From Pseudomonadota bacterium (GTDB taxonomy: Bacteria; Pseudomonadota; Gammaproteobacteria; Xanthomonadales; Xanthomonadaceae), in assembly GCA_023395465.1 (NCBI GenBank), contig JAEWZE010000071.1, positions 1 to 9,061 of the forward strand: a stretch of 9,061 bases of DNA. Reading direction: 5' to 3'. The notes under the pieces were generated by a model that was not told the origin of the DNA, searched no databases, and saw only the letters and a list, made by a program, of their open reading frames with translations. Below are positions 6,731-9,061 of the stretch, in pieces (the stretch's first letter is position 1; each line of letters opens with the position of its first letter). A program made the position numbers and the translations under genes.

Positions 6731-6958
6731 GGAGCCGGGAGTCGGGAATCGGGAATCGGGAATGGGTAAAGCGTCTATCGCCGTAACCGGCAGGCGCTGG
6801 CAACACGCCGCGAGACGATCATGAGAAGCCACGTCGCGGGAAGACACGGGACTAGGCGCCAATACTTCGGGCGGACACCTGCAACCCTTCGATCCAGGCA
6901 TCAGGCGACCCGGTCGTGCCGCCACACCGCCGTTTTTCGATTCCCCATTCCCCGCTCC
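6731..6958. repeat. Heptamer-arm inverted element filling the mreB-mreC gap
   Basis: The left arm on the plus strand is GGAGCC (6731-6736) followed by four heptamers (6737-6764): GGGAGTC, two GGGAATC and GGGAATG. The right arm read on the minus strand is GGAGC from 6958, one G, then GGGAATG and GGGAATC (down to 6939). Over 21 nt the two arms match at 18 positions in inverted orientation. About 174 bp lie between the heptamer tracts. The right edge is one base after the mreB stop codon and the left edge is five bases before the mreC GTG, so the element occupies essentially the whole junction. I see no gene in its interior. It shares the 11-mer CAGGCGACCCG with the interior of the element at 3195-3350. 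Confidence 0.85.
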
Positions 6959-6959
6959 A

Positions 6960-8003
6960 TCACTCCGACGCGAAGAACTCGTTGCCGTGCAGGTCAAGCA
7001 GCTCCAGCGCGCGGCCGCCGCCGCGGGCCACGCAGGTCAGCGGGTCGTCCGCGACCTGCACGTGCAGCCCGGTTTCCTCGCTGATCAGGCGGTCCAGGTC
7101 GCGCAGCAGCGCGCCGCCGCCGGTGAGCACGATGCCGCGCTCGGCGACGTCCGCGCACAGTTCCGGCGGGGTCTGCTCCAGCGCCTGGCGCACCGCGGCG
7201 ACGATGCCCGACAGCGGCTCGCGCAGCGCGTCGAGCACCTCGCTGGAGGTGATCGACACCACCTTCGGCACGCCCTCGGCCAGGTGCCGGCCGGAAATCT
7301 CCATCGACGCCACCTTCTCCTGCGGATAGGCGCAGCCGAGCTCGATCTTGATCTTCTCGGCGGTGCTTTCGCCGATCAGCATGCCGTGGTTGCGGCGCAC
7401 GTAGTTGATGATCGACTCGTCGAAGCGGTCGCCGCCGATGCGCGCGGACTGCGAATAGACGATGCCGTTGAGCGCGATCACCGCCACCTCGGTGGTGCCG
7501 CCGCCGACGTCGACCACCATCGAGCCGCGCGCCTCGGTGACCGGCATGCCGGCGCCGATCGCCGCGGCCATGGGTTCCTCGATCAGCGAGACGTCGCGCG
7601 CGCCGGCCTCCATCGCCGAGTCGCGGATCGCGCGCTTCTCCACCTGGGTCGAGCCGGCCGGCACGCAGATCAGCACCCGCGGGCTGGGGCGCAGGAAACG
7701 GCTCTTGTGCACCTTGCGGATGAAATGCTTGAGCATCTCCTCGGTATAGGTGAAGTCGGCGATCACGCCATCCTTCATCGGCCGGTGGGTGGTGATGTTG
7801 CCGGGGGTCCGGCCGAGCATCATCTTGGCCTCGCTGCCCACCGCCGCCACCGCCTTCTGGCCGCCGCTGCGGTCCTGGCGCACGGCCACCACCGAGGGCT
7901 CGTTCAGGACGATGCCCTGTCCGCGGACGAAGATCAGGGTATTGGCCGTGCCCAGGTCGATGGACAGGTCGTTGGAGAACATGCCGCGGAACTTCTTGAA
8001 CAT
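6960..8003 (-). CDS. mreB: MreB, actin-like rod shape-determining protein
   Basis: MreB is the bacterial actin homologue that forms membrane-bound ATP-dependent filaments and orients the elongasome. The product has 347 residues, the same as E. coli MreB. It begins MFKKFRGMFS, the amphipathic membrane-binding N-terminus, and continues NDLSIDLGTANT, which contains the phosphate-1 loop of the actin fold (from Asp16). Other actin-fold motifs are IEEPMAAAIGAG (141-152), the phosphate-2 loop DVGGGTTEVAV (165-175) and the adenosine motif TGGGALLRDL (294-303). The ATG at 8003 gives the canonical N-terminus, so the start is secure, although the leader lacks a Shine-Dalgarno sequence. It is the first gene of the minus-strand block, with a candidate promoter about 40 nt upstream. 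A repeat element begins one base after the stop codon. Confidence 0.98.
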   Translation of the reverse strand: MFKKFRGMFSNDLSIDLGTANTLIFVRGQGIVLNEPSVVAVRQDRSGGQKAVAAVGSEAKMMLGRTPGNITTHRPMKDGVIADFTYTEEMLKHFIRKVHKSRFLRPSPRVLICVPAGSTQVEKRAIRDSAMEAGARDVSLIEEPMAAAIGAGMPVTEARGSMVVDVGGGTTEVAVIALNGIVYSQSARIGGDRFDESIINYVRRNHGMLIGESTAEKIKIELGCAYPQEKVASMEISGRHLAEGVPKVVSITSSEVLDALREPLSGIVAAVRQALEQTPPELCADVAERGIVLTGGGALLRDLDRLISEETGLHVQVADDPLTCVARGGGRALELLDLHGNEFFASE

Positions 8004-8008
8004 CGGGG

Positions 8009-8020
8009 GACGGATCCGTC
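8009..8020. repeat. 12-bp perfect palindrome in the mreB leader
   Basis: GACGGATCCGTC is a perfect 12-bp palindrome that ends 5 nt before the mreB start codon, where a Shine-Dalgarno sequence would be expected. It could be a protein-binding site. As RNA it could pair between two transcripts, or form a hairpin with a small loop. No function can be assigned. Confidence 0.4.
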
Positions 8021-8044
8021 TCGGGCTGGCGCACAGGGGCCGCT

Positions 8045-8053
8045 AGCCTAGCA
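8045..8053 (-). promoter_or_regulatory. Candidate extended -10 promoter element of mreB and the downstream block
   Basis: On the minus strand TGCTAGGCT fits an extended -10 (TGn then TAnnnT), preceded by a T-run. It would start transcription near 8038 and give a leader of about 35 nt before ATG 8003. The box lies in an 11-bp symmetric sequence, GCTAG-C-CTAGC (8042-8052). No -35 hexamer is evident at 17 bp, where TTCCGG half-sites lie instead, which may mean activator dependence. Confidence 0.5.
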
Positions 8054-8063
8054 AAAAAGCGCA

Positions 8064-8090
8064 TTCCGGCGGCTTCCGGCATCTCCGGAA
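8064..8090. promoter_or_regulatory. TTCCGG half-site cluster upstream of mreB
   Basis: TTCCGGC occurs at 8064-8070 and again at 8074-8080, exactly 10 bp apart. An inverted copy, CCGGAA, lies at 8085-8090. The last two form a perfect 6-bp inverted repeat with a 5-nt spacer. The cluster lies immediately upstream of the candidate mreB -10 and covers its -35 position. It looks like an operator or activator site, but the cognate regulator is unknown. Confidence 0.35.
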
Positions 8091-8188
8091 CGGGGCCTGC
8101 GCCACACCCCGGCGCTGGTGGGATCGCCACGGTGCCCGAAACCGCCTCCCGGGCGCCGATGCCGCTGGCCTCGCCGCGGCCGCCCGGC

Positions 8189-8194
8189 TACCCT
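8189..8194 (+). promoter_or_regulatory. Candidate -10 promoter element of the PfkB-family kinase
   Basis: TACCCT, in the context GGCTACCCTAGC, matches the GCTAnnCT pattern seen upstream of mreB and mltB. Transcription would begin near 8201, leaving a leader of about 25 nt that ends with GAGAG, 5 nt before ATG 8226, as a weak ribosome binding site. No clear -35 hexamer is seen. Confidence 0.45.
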
Positions 8195-8225
8195 AGCGCC
8201 CCTGTTTTCCTGCCCGAGAGACCCG

Positions 8226-9061
8226 ATGTCCGCACTGATCTGCGGTTCCCTGGCCTACGACACCATCATGGTGTTCCCCGACCAGTTCAAGAACCACATC
8301 CTGCCGGACAAGGTCCACATCCTGAACGTCTCGTTCCTGGTCCCCAGGATGCGCCGCGAGTTCGGCGGCTGCGCGGGCAACATCGCCTACAACCTCAAGC
8401 TGCTGGGCGGCGATCCGATCCCCATGGCGACCGTGGGCGGCGATTTCGGCCCCTACCGCGAGTGGTTCGAGGAAAACGACATCCCCCTCGAGCGGGTCAA
8501 GGTGATCGACGAGCTGTTCACCCCGCAGGCCTTCATCACCACCGACCACGACAACAACCAGATCACCGCCTTCCATCCGGGGGCGATGGGCGAGAGCCAC
8601 CTGAACCACGTCCGCGACGTGCCCGGCGTCAGCATCGGCATCGTCGCGCCCGATGGCCGCGAAGGCATGCTGCAGAACGCACGCGAGTTCGCCGCGGCCG
8701 GCATCCCGTTCATCTTCGACCCGGGGCAGGCCATGCCGCTGTTCAACGGCGAGGAGTTCCGCGAGTTCGTGGAACTGGCCGATTACGTGATCACCAACGA
8801 TTACGAATCCAACCTGCTGCAGGAACGCACCGGCTGGAGCGAGCGCGAGATCGCCAGCCGCACCCGCGCCTTCATCGTCACCCGCGGCCCCAAGGGCTGC
8901 GACATCTTCCACGACGGCATCAGCGTCAACGTGCCGCCGGCGCAGGAAGAGGCCGTGGTGGACCCGACCGGCTGCGGCGACGCCTTCCGCGCCGGGTTGA
9001 TCTTCGGCATCGAGCGGGGCCTCGACTGGCCGACCATCGGCCGCATCGGCAACCTGATGGG
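8226..9061 (+). CDS. PfkB/ribokinase-family sugar or nucleoside kinase, adenosine kinase-like (3' end outside window)
   Basis: PfkB-family kinases transfer the ATP gamma-phosphate to a hydroxyl of a sugar or nucleoside in the cytoplasm. The 278 visible codons start MSALICGSLAYDTIM, the usual first strand with the substrate-binding Asp at 12. The first PfkB signature is FGGCAGNIAYNLKLLGG at 46-62. The second, DPTGCGDAFRAGL at 246-258, holds the GxGD anion hole with Asp252 as the expected catalytic base. ITTDHDNNQITAFHPGAM near 108-125 and ITNDYESNLL near 188-197 also fit the family. The DPTGCGDAF form, rather than the common DTTGAGDAF, resembles the proteobacterial group often annotated as adenosine kinase, but substrate cannot be read from sequence. 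The ATG is preceded by GAGAG. Only the extreme C-terminus is missing. It is divergent from the mre block, with no evident functional link. Confidence 0.92.
   Translation, partial: MSALICGSLAYDTIMVFPDQFKNHILPDKVHILNVSFLVPRMRREFGGCAGNIAYNLKLLGGDPIPMATVGGDFGPYREWFEENDIPLERVKVIDELFTPQAFITTDHDNNQITAFHPGAMGESHLNHVRDVPGVSIGIVAPDGREGMLQNAREFAAAGIPFIFDPGQAMPLFNGEEFREFVELADYVITNDYESNLLQERTGWSEREIASRTRAFIVTRGPKGCDIFHDGISVNVPPAQEEAVVDPTGCGDAFRAGLIFGIERGLDWPTIGRIGNLM

Larger units (their letters stand above)
8004..8225. other. Divergent intergenic region between mreB and the PfkB-family kinase
   Basis: This 222-bp region must hold promoters for both directions. It contains a TAnnCT-type -10 candidate facing each gene (8045-8053 minus, 8189-8194 plus), three TTCCGG half-sites at 8064-8090, a run of six A at 8053-8058, and a perfect 12-bp palindrome at 8009-8020 in the mreB leader. 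I see no small gene or RNA gene here. Confidence 0.7.

Noticed and set aside
6726..6806. Upstream extension of mreC to a GTG at 6806
   Set aside because: The added residues translate the heptamer repeats (SRFPIPDSR), and the canonical MreC N-terminus lies close to GTG 6725.
6765..6938. A small gene or RNA gene in the interior of the mreB-mreC element
   Set aside because: No start with a ribosome binding site, no convincing promoter pair, and no tRNA-like or terminator-like fold is visible by eye.
8193..8912. A 239-codon minus-strand frame opposite the kinase
   Set aside because: It is a shadow of the PfkB-family gene, whose two signature motifs are on the plus strand.

Overview
This is a GC-rich window (roughly 70% G+C by eye) whose gene content, order and protein sequences point to a gammaproteobacterium of the Xanthomonadaceae (Lysobacteraceae), such as Lysobacter, Luteimonas, Pseudoxanthomonas or Xanthomonas. 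The family call rests on the order mreB-mreC-mreD-mrdA-rodA-mltB-rlpA and on GGGAATC-type heptamer repeats that I recall as common in that family. The genus cannot be fixed from the sequence alone.

Layout. Nearly the whole window is one minus-strand block, read from right to left: mreB (6960-8003), mreC (5670-6725), mreD (5191-5673), mrdA/PBP2 (3185-5191), rodA (2061-3188), mltB (761-1909) and rlpA (1-764, running off the left edge). The junctions mreC/mreD, mreD/mrdA, mrdA/rodA and mltB/rlpA overlap by one or four bases (TGATG, ATGA or GTGA). Only two junctions are open: mreB-mreC (234 bp, filled by a repeat element) and rodA-mltB (151 bp). On the right a 222-bp divergent intergenic region separates mreB from a plus-strand PfkB-family kinase (8226 to the right edge).

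How it works together. MreB, MreC, MreD, PBP2 and RodA are the core of the elongasome (rod complex). MreB filaments position the machine, RodA polymerises glycan from lipid II, PBP2 cross-links it, and MreC/MreD couple and activate the synthases. MltB and RlpA are lipoprotein lytic transglycosylases that cut glycan strands. The block therefore joins wall synthesis and wall cleavage in one transcription direction. The kinase is transcribed away from it and has no obvious functional link.

The most unusual signal is a pair of related elements at 3195-3350 and 6731-6958. Each is bounded by inverted arms made of tandem heptamers (GGGAATC or GGGATTC, with a GCC or GGAGCC outer edge). One element sits in the mrdA 3' end and adds about 55 residues to PBP2. 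The other fills the mreB-mreC gap almost exactly from stop codon to start codon. Three of the four arms contain four or five G-runs and could fold as G-quadruplexes. As mRNA hairpins the paired arms would bring stop and start codons close together. A second recurring signal is a GCTAnnCT box upstream of mreB, the kinase and mltB, probably the local form of the -10 promoter element.
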